In this document: piece by piece, positions 1 to 9,085 of the stretch | Numbering within the stretch: the stretch's first letter is position 1 | Layout of the letters: every line of letters starts with the position of its first letter | Assembly: GCF_029285175.1 (NCBI RefSeq) | Contig: NZ_JABEDH010000002.1 | Coordinates: forward strand, 682,001 to 746,000 | DNA: 64,000 nucleotides | Source of the DNA: Sulfitobacter sp. M05 | GTDB taxonomy: Bacteria > Pseudomonadota > Alphaproteobacteria > Rhodobacterales > Rhodobacteraceae | Reading direction: 5' to 3' | Position numbers and translations under genes: made by a program | The notes under the pieces: model-generated | Seen by the model: only the letters and a program-made list of their open reading frames with translations | The model's database searches: none | Told to the model about the DNA's origin: nothing

Positions 1-1238
1 AGAGCGCGCGACTGCCTATTCAGGGGTTGGTCGACCGTGTTACGCTTTGGTTTGTGCCTGCGGTGATGGGGATTGCGCTTTTGACTGTTGCTGTCTGGCT
101 GGTGTTCGGGCCGGAACCGGCCTTGTCCCATGCGCTGGTGGCGGGGGTTTCTGTTTTGATCATCGCCTGCCCCTGCGCAATGGGTTTGGCTACACCTACA
201 TCCATTATGGTGGGCAGTGGCCGTTCGGCCGAGCTTGGGGTTTTGTTCCGGCAGGGGGATGCCCTGCAATCGTTGTGTGATGTGAAAATGGTGGCCTTTG
301 ACAAGACCGGAACCTTGACCGCCGGCAAGCCGATGCTGACCGAATTTGTCAGCATGGACGAAAGTGAATCGGATCGGATGCTGGCCCGTGTCGCGGCGCT
401 TGAATCCCGCTCCGAACATCCGCTGGCTGTTGCTGTGTTGCAGGCTGCAAGCGCCAGAGGCCTAGGCCTGCCCGAAGTTTCACAGATCGAAGTTGTATCA
501 GGGCAGGGCATCTGTGGCGTTGTCGAGGGGCAGCGTATCGCTGTGGGGAATGCCCGATTGATGCAGGGTCAAGGAGTGGTGACACAAGCAATGGAAGGGC
601 AAGCGGAGGCTCATAAATTGCGCGGGCATACTGTGTTCTTCGTCGCGGTTGAGAACCAGCTGGCGGCCATTGCCGCAATCTCCGACCCGCTGCGCCCGAC
701 CAGCAAGACGGCCATCGCAGCGCTGAAATCACGCGGCTTGCAGGTTGCGGTCATCTCGGGCGATAGCGGCGAAACCGCGCGTGCCGTTGCCCAGGACCTT
801 GGCATTGAAACCGTGATCGCCGACGTTCTGCCTGAGGGCAAGACAGAGGCGTTGAAAAAGCTGCGCAGGGCGCATGGTAACATCGCCTTTGTGGGGGACG
901 GCATCAATGACGCCCCTGTGTTGGCGCAGGCGGATGTTGGCATTGCCATTGGCACTGGCACCGATGTGGCGATTGAAACCGCAGATGTTGTATTGATGGG
1001 GGGCGACGTGCAGGGTGTGGTCCATGCGTTTGATTTGTCCCGTCTGACCCTGCGCAATATCAAACAGAATCTTCTCTGGGCCTTCGGGTATAACGTGGCC
1101 CTGATCCCGGTGGCGGCTGGCGCGCTTTATCCGGCGATGGGTGTGCTTTTGTCACCGGGCCTTGCGGCCGGAGCGATGGCGTTTTCATCGGTTTTTGTGC
1201 TGGGTAATGCATTGCGTCTGCGCCGGATCGGGGTGTGA
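1..1238 (+). CDS. copA: Copper-exporting P1B-type ATPase, C-terminal part (5' end outside window)
   Basis: This is the C-terminal 411 codons of a heavy-metal P-type ATPase; the reading frame enters at base 3 and is open to the window edge, so the N-terminal metal-binding domains and first membrane helices are missing. Visible motifs in order are the CPC ion-binding motif (IIACPCAMGLATPTS), the phosphorylated aspartate in DKTGT, an HP motif (SEHPLA), the GDGINDAP hinge, and two C-terminal membrane helices. In this family CPC plus the HP dipeptide marks Cu(I) or Ag(I) export across the inner membrane. The next gene is a CueR-type regulator 1 nt downstream, which supports copper as the substrate. 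Confidence 0.95.
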   Translation, partial: SARLPIQGLVDRVTLWFVPAVMGIALLTVAVWLVFGPEPALSHALVAGVSVLIIACPCAMGLATPTSIMVGSGRSAELGVLFRQGDALQSLCDVKMVAFDKTGTLTAGKPMLTEFVSMDESESDRMLARVAALESRSEHPLAVAVLQAASARGLGLPEVSQIEVVSGQGICGVVEGQRIAVGNARLMQGQGVVTQAMEGQAEAHKLRGHTVFFVAVENQLAAIAAISDPLRPTSKTAIAALKSRGLQVAVISGDSGETARAVAQDLGIETVIADVLPEGKTEALKKLRRAHGNIAFVGDGINDAPVLAQADVGIAIGTGTDVAIETADVVLMGGDVQGVVHAFDLSRLTLRNIKQNLLWAFGYNVALIPVAAGALYPAMGVLLSPGLAAGAMAFSSVFVLGNALRLRRIGV

Positions 1239-1239
1239 T

Positions 1240-1650
1240 ATGAACATTAAGTCCGTCAGTGAAGCAACCGGGCTGCCCGCCAAGACGATCCGTTATTACG
1301 AGGAGGTCGGCCTTGTCCGACCATCAAGACAGGGCAACGGGTATCGGGTGTTTTCGAACAGTGATGTGCATAAGCTGGCGTTTCTGGCGCGGTCGCGTTC
1401 CTTGGGGTTTCCTGTGGAAAGCTGCCGCAGCTTGTTGGCACTTTACGAAGATCAAGAGCGCGCCAGCGCCGATGTCAAAGCCATTGCAGAGCAACATCTT
1501 GCTGAGATTGATCAAAAACTGGCCGAACTGACAGCGATGCGTCAGACTCTAAGCACGATGGTGCGGTCTTGTGCTGGGGACAACCGCCCCGATTGCCCGA
1601 TCCTGTCCGATTTGGCGCAGGAGTTCGACGATGGTACCAAGGCTGGTTAA
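1240..1650 (+). CDS. cueR: CueR-type MerR regulator, Cu(I)-responsive
   Basis: A 136-residue MerR-family activator. The N-terminal winged HTH (MNIKSVSEATGLPAKTIRYYEE) is followed by a dimerisation helix and a C-terminal metal loop with Cys111 and Cys119 (SCAGDNRPDCP). This C-x7-C spacing is typical of CueR Cu(I) sensors. The ATG at 1240 is chosen because it begins the canonical MerR N-terminus and lies 1 nt after the copA stop. The frame extends further upstream inside copA without meaning. It probably activates the copA promoter, which lies outside the window, and is cotranscribed with copA. Confidence 0.93.
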   Translation: MNIKSVSEATGLPAKTIRYYEEVGLVRPSRQGNGYRVFSNSDVHKLAFLARSRSLGFPVESCRSLLALYEDQERASADVKAIAEQHLAEIDQKLAELTAMRQTLSTMVRSCAGDNRPDCPILSDLAQEFDDGTKAG

Positions 1651-1724
1651 TCGCCCGTATTGACGGCCCCGCCACAGGCGTGTTGGGTGACGCGAGCTGT
1701 CGAATTGAGAAAAGGATTTTGCGT

Positions 1725-2417
1725 ATGTTTGTATTTGCCGCGCCGCAACAGGCCAGCCTTGCCGTGCAGGGCAGCACGGACCGGTTTCCGGTACGCCGGA
1801 TCTTTTGTGTTGGCCGCAACTACGAGGCACATGCCCGCGAAATGGGTAAAGACCCGACCCGCGAGGCACCGTTCTTTTTCACCAAACCGGCAGATGCTGC
1901 GCTGGATACGCCTTGTACCATTGCCTATCCCAAGCTCACAAATGACCTGCATCACGAGATCGAGCTGGTTATCGCAATCCATAAAGGAGGCTCTGATATC
2001 GCGGAGGCCGATGTGATGGATCACGTTTGGGGGGCGGCGGTTGGTCTGGACATGACCCGTCGCGATTTACAGGCCGAGGCCAAGAAGATGGGCCGCCCAT
2101 GGGACTGGGGCAAGGCATTCGACCGCTCTGCCCCGATTGGCCCGATCAAGCCGATTGCACAGGTGCCCAGCGTCGAGAACGGGCGTATCTGGCTGGCCGT
2201 GAACGGCGAGACCCGTCAGGATGCCGATATCGCCGATCTGATCTGGTCAGTTCGCGAACATATCGCGATCCTGTCACAAGCTGTCGACATCGCACCCGGT
2301 GACATCATCATGACGGGTACGCCTGCCGGAGTCGGGGCAGTAGTGCCGGGGGATGTGATCACCGGCGGGGTGGATGGTATCGGCGAGCTGCAAGTGACAA
2401 TAGGAGAGCGGGCATGA
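1725..2417 (+). CDS. Fumarylacetoacetate hydrolase family protein, likely fumarylpyruvate hydrolase
   Basis: A 230-residue single-domain FAH-fold hydrolase. Metal-binding and active-site signatures are visible: FCVGRNYEAHAREMG, FFFTKPADA, the acidic HEIELVIAI segment, and the C-terminal MTGTPAGVGAV motif. The size and the RFPVRRIFCVGRNY start resemble the NagK/YcgM-type fumarylpyruvate hydrolases of the gentisate pathway more than the ~420-residue FAH of tyrosine catabolism. The start at 1725 follows a GAGAAAAGGA ribosome-binding region; the upstream extension overlaps cueR and is not family-like. Its stop overlaps the next gene by 4 nt. The ring-cleaving dioxygenase that would feed it is not in the window. 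Confidence 0.85.
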   Translation: MFVFAAPQQASLAVQGSTDRFPVRRIFCVGRNYEAHAREMGKDPTREAPFFFTKPADAALDTPCTIAYPKLTNDLHHEIELVIAIHKGGSDIAEADVMDHVWGAAVGLDMTRRDLQAEAKKMGRPWDWGKAFDRSAPIGPIKPIAQVPSVENGRIWLAVNGETRQDADIADLIWSVREHIAILSQAVDIAPGDIIMTGTPAGVGAVVPGDVITGGVDGIGELQVTIGERA

Positions 2418-3061
2418 GCGACCTGGCATTACACAACTATTTCCGGTCTTCGACATCCGTGCGCGTGCGCGCAGCGCTAAACCTTAAGGGGCTGGGGTAT
2501 GATTATGTGCCCTTGTCCCTGTTGAAAGGTGAACAGGCCAGCGCGGCGCATCTTGCGCTTAATCCTTCGGGGTTGGTGCCAACTTTGGTCACGCCGAACG
2601 GGGTTTTGCCGCAATCCATGGCGATCCTTGAGTGGCTGGATGAGGTGCATCCCGCACCCCCGCTGCTGCCAGCTGATGCATGGGGGCGGGCACGGGTGCG
2701 CAGTCTGGCGCAGATCGTGGCAGCCGACATTCACCCGGTGAACAATCTGCGGATTCTCAAACATCTGGAAGCGGAGTTTGGCGTCGATGCAGCGGGCAAG
2801 GCCGCGTGGTTCCGCACATGGGCCAGCGCAGGTATGGCGGCGCTTGAAACGCGATTGGCGCAGGAAACGGAAACCGGTGAGTTCTGTCACGGCGATACTG
2901 TTGGACTGGCCGACCTGTGCCTTTATGCGCAGGTGTTGAACAACGCACGGTTCGAAGTCGACATGTCACCCTATCCGACGATCCGGCGTATTCATGCCAA
3001 TTGTATGCAGGTGCCGGCGTTGGAACAAGCCACACCGGCCAACCAGCCGGACGCGACCTAG
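2414..3061 (+). CDS. Zeta-class GST: maleylpyruvate/maleylacetoacetate isomerase
   Basis: A 215-residue glutathione S-transferase of the zeta class. The N-terminal thioredoxin-like domain carries the SSTSVRVRAALNLKG motif that binds glutathione in maleylacetoacetate and maleylpyruvate isomerases. The central segment ADIHPVNNLRILKHL is the hallmark of this isomerase group. It would isomerise a maleyl to a fumaryl ring-fission product, which the preceding hydrolase then cleaves. Translational coupling through the ATGA overlap at 2414 supports the pairing. Whether the substrate is maleylpyruvate (gentisate) or maleylacetoacetate (homogentisate) cannot be settled here; the short partner hydrolase favours the former. 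Its TAG stop overlaps the convergent hydrolase stop in CTAG. Confidence 0.87.
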   Translation: MSDLALHNYFRSSTSVRVRAALNLKGLGYDYVPLSLLKGEQASAAHLALNPSGLVPTLVTPNGVLPQSMAILEWLDEVHPAPPLLPADAWGRARVRSLAQIVAADIHPVNNLRILKHLEAEFGVDAAGKAAWFRTWASAGMAALETRLAQETETGEFCHGDTVGLADLCLYAQVLNNARFEVDMSPYPTIRRIHANCMQVPALEQATPANQPDAT

Positions 3062-3861
3062 ATCGGGTTGGCGGCCAGAAATTCGGTCAGATGGCCGGCG
3101 ACCTCTTGCGGGGCGTCCCAGTGGATAGAATGACCTGCGGCCTCTATCGTTGCTTCGGTCAAATTGGGGATGCTGGCAAAGCTGGGCTGTGCAGCGGCGG
3201 GCGGGACCATCAGGTCTTGCCCCGCATAAAGAACCAGGGCCGGGCAGGTGATGTCATTCGGTTTTGCCTGTGGACGAAATGCGCCAAAGGCGGCGATCTG
3301 ATGCGCCATCGCATCTGCTGTCTGGGCATGGGGATAGGCAAGGCTGGCTGCTAGCGCGGTCTCAACCTGTGCTGGATCTTCAAAGAACCCATGGCCGAAC
3401 AGCCACGGATAAAGCGCGCGCAGCCACATTTCCTCGCCCTGGGGCGCACGGCGCACCGCCATCAAGGCGCTGAACACTGCGGCGGTGCGGGGTACCCGAA
3501 TACGGCCCGAGGCCAGAATCGTGCAGCTGGCGACGTGATCCGGTTCCATATGGGCGATTTCCAGTGACAGCAGACCACCAAGCGAATGACCGGCGACATG
3601 GAACCGGTCGATCCCAAGGTGGTTCATCAACGCCAGCGCATCGTGCGCCATCAGGCCGCAATCGGCCGGCGCATCCCATGGCACGGTGCGTCCTGTGGTT
3701 CGGTTATCGGGCCGGATTACCGTGAAATGGTCGGTCAACAGCGGCAACAGCCCGGCCCATGCGGCGCTGTCACTTAACATGCCGGCCAACAACAAAAGCG
3801 GCGGCCCATTGCCGTCGATTTCGTAATGCAGGGTCACATCGTCAAGGGGCAGATCAGGCAT
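3058..3861 (-). CDS. Alpha/beta-fold hydrolase
   Basis: A 267-residue alpha/beta hydrolase. Residues around 91-96 form the nucleophile elbow GHSLGG with Ser93. A likely acid sits in YAGQDLMVP and the histidine in AAGHSIHWD near the C-terminus. There is no signal peptide. The start at 3861 overlaps the upstream peptidase stop by 8 nt, so it is the last gene of the ABC transporter/peptidase operon. A role in hydrolysing an ester or amide imported by that transporter is inferred from context only; the substrate is unknown. Confidence 0.85.
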   Translation of the reverse strand: MPDLPLDDVTLHYEIDGNGPPLLLLAGMLSDSAAWAGLLPLLTDHFTVIRPDNRTTGRTVPWDAPADCGLMAHDALALMNHLGIDRFHVAGHSLGGLLSLEIAHMEPDHVASCTILASGRIRVPRTAAVFSALMAVRRAPQGEEMWLRALYPWLFGHGFFEDPAQVETALAASLAYPHAQTADAMAHQIAAFGAFRPQAKPNDITCPALVLYAGQDLMVPPAAAQPSFASIPNLTEATIEAAGHSIHWDAPQEVAGHLTEFLAANPI

Positions 3862-4843
3862 TGAGGGTTCTCCAGCAAGGCAGCAAGTCATCAGGGTGGG
3901 GCGTCGCCTCATAAATGGCGCGGGCGATGGCGCGCGCCAGACAGAGCGAGGCCGCATGGCCGATCAAGGACAGATCACCGGCGGGTTTGTCACCGGTGGT
4001 CAAGGCAAACACCAAATCGCCATCCATCGGGGTATGCGCCGGCACGGTAGCCCGCCCGATCCCGTCATGAGCAGCAACTGCGACACGCTGACATTCGGCC
4101 TTTGTCAGGTTCGCATCAGTGGCGATGATCGCGATTGTCGTATTGGCCCGTTGTGACATCGCAACAACTTTGCGACTTTCCAACGACAGGCCAAGGCCGG
4201 ACGCCGGATCAGGGCCGAAGCCGCCGAACTCCGCGTTTAATTCGAAGGGGGCGGCATAGAAATATTTGTCGCCCGGTGTGGTAACCGCGCCAACCGGATT
4301 GGCCGCCACCAATGCGCCAACTGTGCTGCCGTCGGGAAGCACCAACGAGGCAGAACCAAGGCCGCCTTTCAACATTGAAGACATAGCGCCAGTACCCGCG
4401 CCCGCGGTGCCCAGGGAAAAGGTCTCTGTTGCTGTGTTAAAGGCCTGCCGGCCTAAGGCGCGGTAGGGGTTGTCAGTCCAATCCTTGTCGCCCCCGTTCA
4501 GCAGGTCGAAGAGAATGGCACCGGGGACCAAGGGAATGGTGGCCCCGCCAACCTGAAATCCACGCCCAGCCGCGCGCAGACCATCCACCACACCGGAGCA
4601 AGCATCAAGACCGTAGGCAGAACCACCTGACAGCACCAAAGCATCAACTGCCGCCACGGATTTGTCAGGGGCCAACAGATCGGTTTCCCGCGCCCCCGGC
4701 GCGCCGCCCATGACATGTACAGAGGCAGTAAAGGGCTTATCGGCCAGCACCACAGTAGTGCCGGATTTCAAGGTGTCGTCCTGCGCGTTGCCGACACGCA
4801 GGCCGGGCACATCGGTGATCAGGTTTTTCGGGCCGGCAATCAT
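3854..4843 (-). CDS. P1 (DmpA-like) family aminopeptidase
   Basis: A 329-residue member of the self-processing DmpA/BapA/S58 peptidase family. Family features are the N-terminal ITDVPGLRVGNA segment, the VLSGGSAYGLDA motif, and the GGLGSAS site, which resembles the Gly-Ser bond cut autocatalytically to expose the catalytic serine. No signal peptide is present, so it should act in the cytoplasm on short or unusual N-terminal residues (family members use D- or beta-amino-acid peptides). The start at 4843 is the first methionine before the conserved N-terminus. It lies 130 nt downstream of the transporter ATPase, suggesting processing of the imported compound. Confidence 0.88.
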   Translation of the reverse strand: MIAGPKNLITDVPGLRVGNAQDDTLKSGTTVVLADKPFTASVHVMGGAPGARETDLLAPDKSVAAVDALVLSGGSAYGLDACSGVVDGLRAAGRGFQVGGATIPLVPGAILFDLLNGGDKDWTDNPYRALGRQAFNTATETFSLGTAGAGTGAMSSMLKGGLGSASLVLPDGSTVGALVAANPVGAVTTPGDKYFYAAPFELNAEFGGFGPDPASGLGLSLESRKVVAMSQRANTTIAIIATDANLTKAECQRVAVAAHDGIGRATVPAHTPMDGDLVFALTTGDKPAGDLSLIGHAASLCLARAIARAIYEATPHPDDLLPCWRTLNA

Positions 4844-4973
4844 TGTTAGGGTCTCGCTTTTGAAATAGGGTAGTGGCCCGCAGTGGGCTTGAAAATGGGC
4901 TCTAATAAGAGAGTCTTGCGATTGCCTGTCTTGTGTTGGCAGCGGGGGCCATATGCGGGAAATCTGGTGCAAG

Positions 4974-6575
4974 TCATGCGGATGCTGTTCCTGTTTCGGG
5001 CAGTACTGGGGCGGCCGCAATAAGGGTCTGTGTATAGTTGTGTTGCGGGTTTTCGAATACGTCTTCGGTGCGGCCCTGTTCGACGATCTTGCCGGATTGC
5101 ATCACCAGCACATGGTCGGTGACTGTGCGCACCACGGATAGGTCGTGGGAAATGAACAGGTAGGTCAGGTTGTAAGCGCCGCATAGGTCGGCCAGCAGGT
5201 CAAGGATCTGGGCCCGGACCGACACGTCAAGCGCGCTGACGGCCTCGTCGAACAGGATCAGCTCTGGCTTGATGATCAGAGCCCGGGCTATTGCGATACG
5301 TTGACGCTGGCCGCCAGAGAACTCGTGGATGTATTTGGTGGCGTCAGACGGTGTCAGACCGACGGCGGTCAGGGCCTCGTCAATGGCGCGGCTGCGGTTC
5401 TTGCCGGTGGGCGGATCGGGCAAAAGGTGGAAGGGTTCAGTGATCAGGCGATCGACACGGTGGCGCGGATTAAAGCTGCCGAAAGGGTCTTGAAACACCA
5501 CCTGCATCTTGCGGCGTACCTCAAGGTTGGGCGTGTTGCCGGTAAATACTGGGGTGCCATCCAGTGTGATTGACCCGCTTTGCACCTGTTCCAGACCCAA
5601 AAGTGCCCGCGTTAGGGTCGATTTTCCACACCCGCTTTCGCCCACCAATCCAAGGCGCTCTCCGCGTTGCAGATCAAAGGACAGATCGTCGATGGCGCGC
5701 ATGTACCCCGGGGCACCAAACAGCGTTTTGCGCGGCAAACGGTAGTCGCGGATGATGTTCTTGACCTCAAGCAAGGGGCGCAAAGGGGGCGCAGCGGGCA
5801 GGGCGACCTGATGGTTTGAAGCGGCAAACAGCATCTTGGTATAGGGGTGTTGCATGTCGTGCAGCAGGGTTTGCGTGGCCCCTTGTTCAACAATCTGGCC
5901 GTGCCGCATGACGATGATCCGGTCGGCCATATCGGCAACCACCGCCAGATCATGGGTGATCATCAACAGGCCCATTTCGTCCTCGCGGGCCAGCGATTTC
6001 AGCAGATCAAGGATTTGCGCCTGTGTGGTGACATCCAGCGCAGTGGTAGGTTCATCCGCAATCAACAAACGGGGCCGCAGGGCAATGGCCATGGCAATCA
6101 CAACCCGCTGGCGTTGCCCCCCGGACAATTCATGCGGATAGCGTGATAGGGGAAAACGGTCTTGGGGCAGGCCGACACGTGTCAGGGTTGCAGCGGCCTG
6201 TTCGAGGGCATTTGCCCGGCTGACGCTGGGGTCGTGGATGCGGATGGTTTCGGCCACCTGTGTGCCGATGGTTTGCACCGGGTTCAGCGCGGTCATCGGT
6301 TCTTGAAACACCATTCCCATGTCTCTGCCGCGCATGGCGCAAAGTTCGGGCTCGGTCAGCTGTGTTAGCTCCTGATCGCCCAGCAGGATATGGCCCTTGG
6401 TGCGCGTCCCCTTGGGCAGCAGCCCCATCAGCGCAAGCGCGGTCATGGATTTGCCAGACCCGCTTTCGCCGGTGACGGCGACAATTTCGCCTGCGTCAAT
6501 CGACAGGGTAACATCGCGCAGGATGTCGAGGCCATAGATTGACAGGCTCAGGTTGGTGATCTGCAAAAGGTTCAT
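4974..6575 (-). CDS. Fused dipeptide/oligopeptide ABC transporter ATP-binding protein (DppD-DppF type)
   Basis: A 533-residue protein holding two complete ABC ATPase domains. The first has Walker A GESGSGKS, signature LSGGQRQR and Walker [13 protein letters not shown]. The second, from about residue 270, has [16 protein letters not shown] and [12 protein letters not shown]. This is the usual fusion of the two separate ATPases of peptide/nickel-type importers. It overlaps the upstream permease by 4 nt. The second Walker B reads DEAVSALD, as in many DppF homologs. It energises uptake by the two permeases encoded upstream; no substrate-binding protein gene is adjacent. Confidence 0.93.
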   Translation of the reverse strand: MNLLQITNLSLSIYGLDILRDVTLSIDAGEIVAVTGESGSGKSMTALALMGLLPKGTRTKGHILLGDQELTQLTEPELCAMRGRDMGMVFQEPMTALNPVQTIGTQVAETIRIHDPSVSRANALEQAAATLTRVGLPQDRFPLSRYPHELSGGQRQRVVIAMAIALRPRLLIADEPTTALDVTTQAQILDLLKSLAREDEMGLLMITHDLAVVADMADRIIVMRHGQIVEQGATQTLLHDMQHPYTKMLFAASNHQVALPAAPPLRPLLEVKNIIRDYRLPRKTLFGAPGYMRAIDDLSFDLQRGERLGLVGESGCGKSTLTRALLGLEQVQSGSITLDGTPVFTGNTPNLEVRRKMQVVFQDPFGSFNPRHRVDRLITEPFHLLPDPPTGKNRSRAIDEALTAVGLTPSDATKYIHEFSGGQRQRIAIARALIIKPELILFDEAVSALDVSVRAQILDLLADLCGAYNLTYLFISHDLSVVRTVTDHVLVMQSGKIVEQGRTEDVFENPQHNYTQTLIAAAPVLPETGTASA

Positions 6576-7387
6576 GTGCGGGCCACCCGCAAGCGAGGAT
6601 CAAGGTAATCGCGCAGCCCGTCACCCATCAGATTTAATCCCAGAACAGTAAGGATGATCGCAAACCCCGGGACAAGCGCCATATGGGGGGCAATGCTGAC
6701 CAGTGTTTGGGCATCGGCCAACATTCGCCCCCATGAGGGCGTCGGCGGCTGCGCCCCAAGCCCGACATAGCTAAGCCCCGCTTCCGCGAGGATGCCGAGG
6801 CTGAACTGGATCGTGCCCTGAACAATCAGCAGGTTGGTCACATTGGGCAGAATATGTTCGACGGAAATACGGGCCGCATTTTTGCCCGCGACCCGCGCGG
6901 CCATGATAAATTCGCCTTGCCAAAGAGACAGAGCGGCCCCGCGGGTGATACGGGCAAAAACCGGAATGTTGAAAATGCCAATGGCAATGATGGCGTTAAT
7001 TGCGCCTGCCCCGAAAATTGCGGTGATCAGAATGGCAATCACCAGACTGGGGAAGGCGAATACCAGATCATTGCCGCGCATGATCAGTTCATCCACAAGT
7101 GTGCCCTGTCGCGCCGCCGCCCAAAGGCCCAGCGGCACGCCCAACCCCATGCCGATGCCCACCGCGACCAGCGCCACAGCGATAGAGGTGCGTGCGCCGA
7201 CCATGATCATGCTGAGCAGGTCACGCCCGAAATGATCGGTTCCCAGCAGATGGGAGGCGGAAGGGGTCTGAAGCTTATCAGGAATGTTGAGGGCCGCGTG
7301 ATCAAACGGCGTCCAGGCAAAGCTGACCAGCGCGGCAATCAGGAAAACGGCGGTCAAAAGACTGCCCAGAATCAGATTGCGGTTCAT
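6572..7387 (-). CDS. Peptide-type ABC transporter permease (DppC-like)
   Basis: A 271-residue inner-membrane permease with about six hydrophobic segments and the BPD-transport loop (ARVAGKNAARISVEHILPN) that contacts the ATPase. The motif LLGTDHFGRDLLS near the N-terminus is characteristic of DppC/OppC/GsiD proteins. It overlaps both neighbours by 4 nt (start over the upstream permease stop, stop over the ATPase start), so the three are translated together. Solute specificity cannot be read from the permease; peptides or peptide-like amides are the family norm. Confidence 0.93.
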   Translation of the reverse strand: MNRNLILGSLLTAVFLIAALVSFAWTPFDHAALNIPDKLQTPSASHLLGTDHFGRDLLSMIMVGARTSIAVALVAVGIGMGLGVPLGLWAAARQGTLVDELIMRGNDLVFAFPSLVIAILITAIFGAGAINAIIAIGIFNIPVFARITRGAALSLWQGEFIMAARVAGKNAARISVEHILPNVTNLLIVQGTIQFSLGILAEAGLSYVGLGAQPPTPSWGRMLADAQTLVSIAPHMALVPGFAIILTVLGLNLMGDGLRDYLDPRLRVART

Positions 7388-8331
7388 GATCTGGACCTCA
7401 AGCGGGGATCAACGGCGGCATAGGCCAGATCGACGATAAAGTTCACAACGATCACAGAGAACACCAAAAGCATCACCACAGATTCCACGACAATCAGGTC
7501 GCGCGCCGAGATCGATTGAAACACCAGCCGCCCCAGACCGGGCAAGTAAAACACCTGTTCGATGATGATCGAACCCGCCAGCAGGAACGAGAATTGCAGC
7601 CCGATGATGGTCAACACAGGTATCAGCGCATTGCGCAAACCGTGCCGCCACAAAGCCTGACGCGCTGTCAGCCCCTTGGCCCGCGCGGTGCGGATGAAAT
7701 CTTCGCCCATCACATCCAGCAACGACGAGCGCATGACCCGCGCGAGTATCGCGGCCTGAGGCAGGGCCAGCGCAATGGCAGGCAGTGTTAGCCCGTGAAG
7801 GCCGGCGAAAACCCCCTTGTCCCATCCGACAAATCCACCGGCCGAGAACCAGCGCAGATTGATGGCGAAAATCAACACCAACATCATCGCGAACCAGAAG
7901 TTGGGCACTGCAACCCCCAGCTGGGTTGCGCCCATCACCCCGATGTCACCGGCTTGCCCGCGGCGGCTGGCGGCATAAATCCCGGCTGGAAAAGCCACCA
8001 GAGTGCTGAGTGTCAAAGCATAAAGCGACAACGGCAGGGAGACCCAAAGCCGTTCGCCGATCATCTGCGATACGGGTGTGCGGTAGGTATAGGAGGTGCC
8101 GAAATCCCCAACAGCCATACCGGATACCCACGAAATGTAACGCTCGACCTTTGAGGCATCGAGGCCAAGTTCGCTGCGCAATGCAGCAAGGGTTTCGGGT
8201 TGGGCATTCATCCCCAGCATAAAGGAAGCCGGATCGCCGGGGGCGACTTCGATGACCATAAAGATCACCACCGACGCAATAGCGAGGCTGATGATCAGAG
8301 AGATCAGACGTTTGAAAGTATAGCGCAGCAT
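7384..8331 (-). CDS. Peptide-type ABC transporter permease (DppB-like)
   Basis: A 315-residue permease of the DppB/OppB/GsiC type. It begins MLRYTFKRLISLI with a first membrane helix, followed by a long external loop and the C-terminal transmembrane bundle with the ATPase-contact segment RTARAKGLTARQALWRHGLRNALIP. It is the first gene of the minus-strand operon running permease, permease, fused ATPase, peptidase and hydrolase. The usual periplasmic binding protein gene, normally first in such operons, is absent: the 273 bases upstream lead to a divergent HdeA-like gene instead. Confidence 0.93.
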   Translation of the reverse strand: MLRYTFKRLISLIISLAIASVVIFMVIEVAPGDPASFMLGMNAQPETLAALRSELGLDASKVERYISWVSGMAVGDFGTSYTYRTPVSQMIGERLWVSLPLSLYALTLSTLVAFPAGIYAASRRGQAGDIGVMGATQLGVAVPNFWFAMMLVLIFAINLRWFSAGGFVGWDKGVFAGLHGLTLPAIALALPQAAILARVMRSSLLDVMGEDFIRTARAKGLTARQALWRHGLRNALIPVLTIIGLQFSFLLAGSIIIEQVFYLPGLGRLVFQSISARDLIVVESVVMLLVFSVIVVNFIVDLAYAAVDPRLRSRS

Positions 8332-8604
8332 TGTCGTAACCGTATGTCCGACTGGTTTCGCCGTCCAGCACCCATTGCGGGGTCCGGCGCATACGTTGCG
8401 TGAAGCATGGGAGATGCGGCAGGGCGGACCGCATTTGCGACCCGTGTTTGTCGTGAATGGTCTGGAGCGTGGAAATATAATGCATTGAATGCAGGGGGTT
8501 GCGGAGAGTTTGGTGTTGTTCGACCTGCAAGATTAAAGATTCACGTGGAACGAAATCGGGAAAGTGCTGGTTGTCTTTGCAACAACAACGAATTGGAGAT
8601 CACA

Positions 8605-9024
8605 ATGACACATACATTCAAAACACTTGCCGCCGCCGCTTTGGTTAGCAGCCTGTCAGTACCTGCATTCGCCGCCGCGCATCTCGATGTGGGCAGCATG
8701 ACATGCGAAGAATATAACCAGTTGGGCGGTGCGGACCGTGACAAAGTTGCGATGATGGCAATTGCGGATATGAATAACGACGCCGTCCCGACAGACGGCA
8801 CGGCGACAGCCACCGCATCCTCTGTGGGGACTGCCGCATCCGAAGGCGAGGGGGCCACAACAACGGCTGCAAACGATGGCACCGCAACTGCAACAAGCAC
8901 CGCTGGCGCTGGTGACGATATGTCCCGCTATGCCGAAGAAATGGCCGTGCTGAACCGCACGTGTTCGCGGAATTGGGACGCGATGGTGACCGAAGCGGCC
9001 GCTGGTCAATCCGGTACGCGCTAA
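8605..9024 (+). CDS. HdeA-like periplasmic protein with low-complexity insert
   Basis: A 139-residue secreted protein. A signal peptide (MTHTFKTLAAAALVSSLSVPAFA) is followed by a short segment SMTCEEYNQL with Cys34. The partner Cys120 lies in LNRTCSRNWD. HdeA/HdeB acid-stress chaperones have two cysteines that form a disulfide, the first in a similar TCxxF/Y context. Between them, residues 64-104 are a low-complexity Thr/Ala/Gly/Ser stretch in which the block DGTATAT occurs twice. The start at 8605 follows TTGGAGATCACA. The gene is monocistronic with its own terminator. A chaperone role is an inference; the family match is suggestive, not certain. Confidence 0.6.
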   Translation: MTHTFKTLAAAALVSSLSVPAFAAAHLDVGSMTCEEYNQLGGADRDKVAMMAIADMNNDAVPTDGTATATASSVGTAASEGEGATTTAANDGTATATSTAGAGDDMSRYAEEMAVLNRTCSRNWDAMVTEAAAGQSGTR

Positions 9025-9049
9025 CCGTTCACTTACTTGATGGTGGAAA

Positions 9050-9075
9050 GGGTGCCTGTGAGGGCACCCTTTTTT
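9050..9075 (+). terminator. Rho-independent terminator of the HdeA-like gene
   Basis: GGGTGCC (9050-9056), a six-base loop, GGCACCC (9063-9069) and a run of six T follow the HdeA-like stop by 25 bases. The stem is perfect. It also separates this gene from the convergent SnoaL-like gene. Confidence 0.9.
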
Positions 9076-9085
9076 GTGCCGTTGA

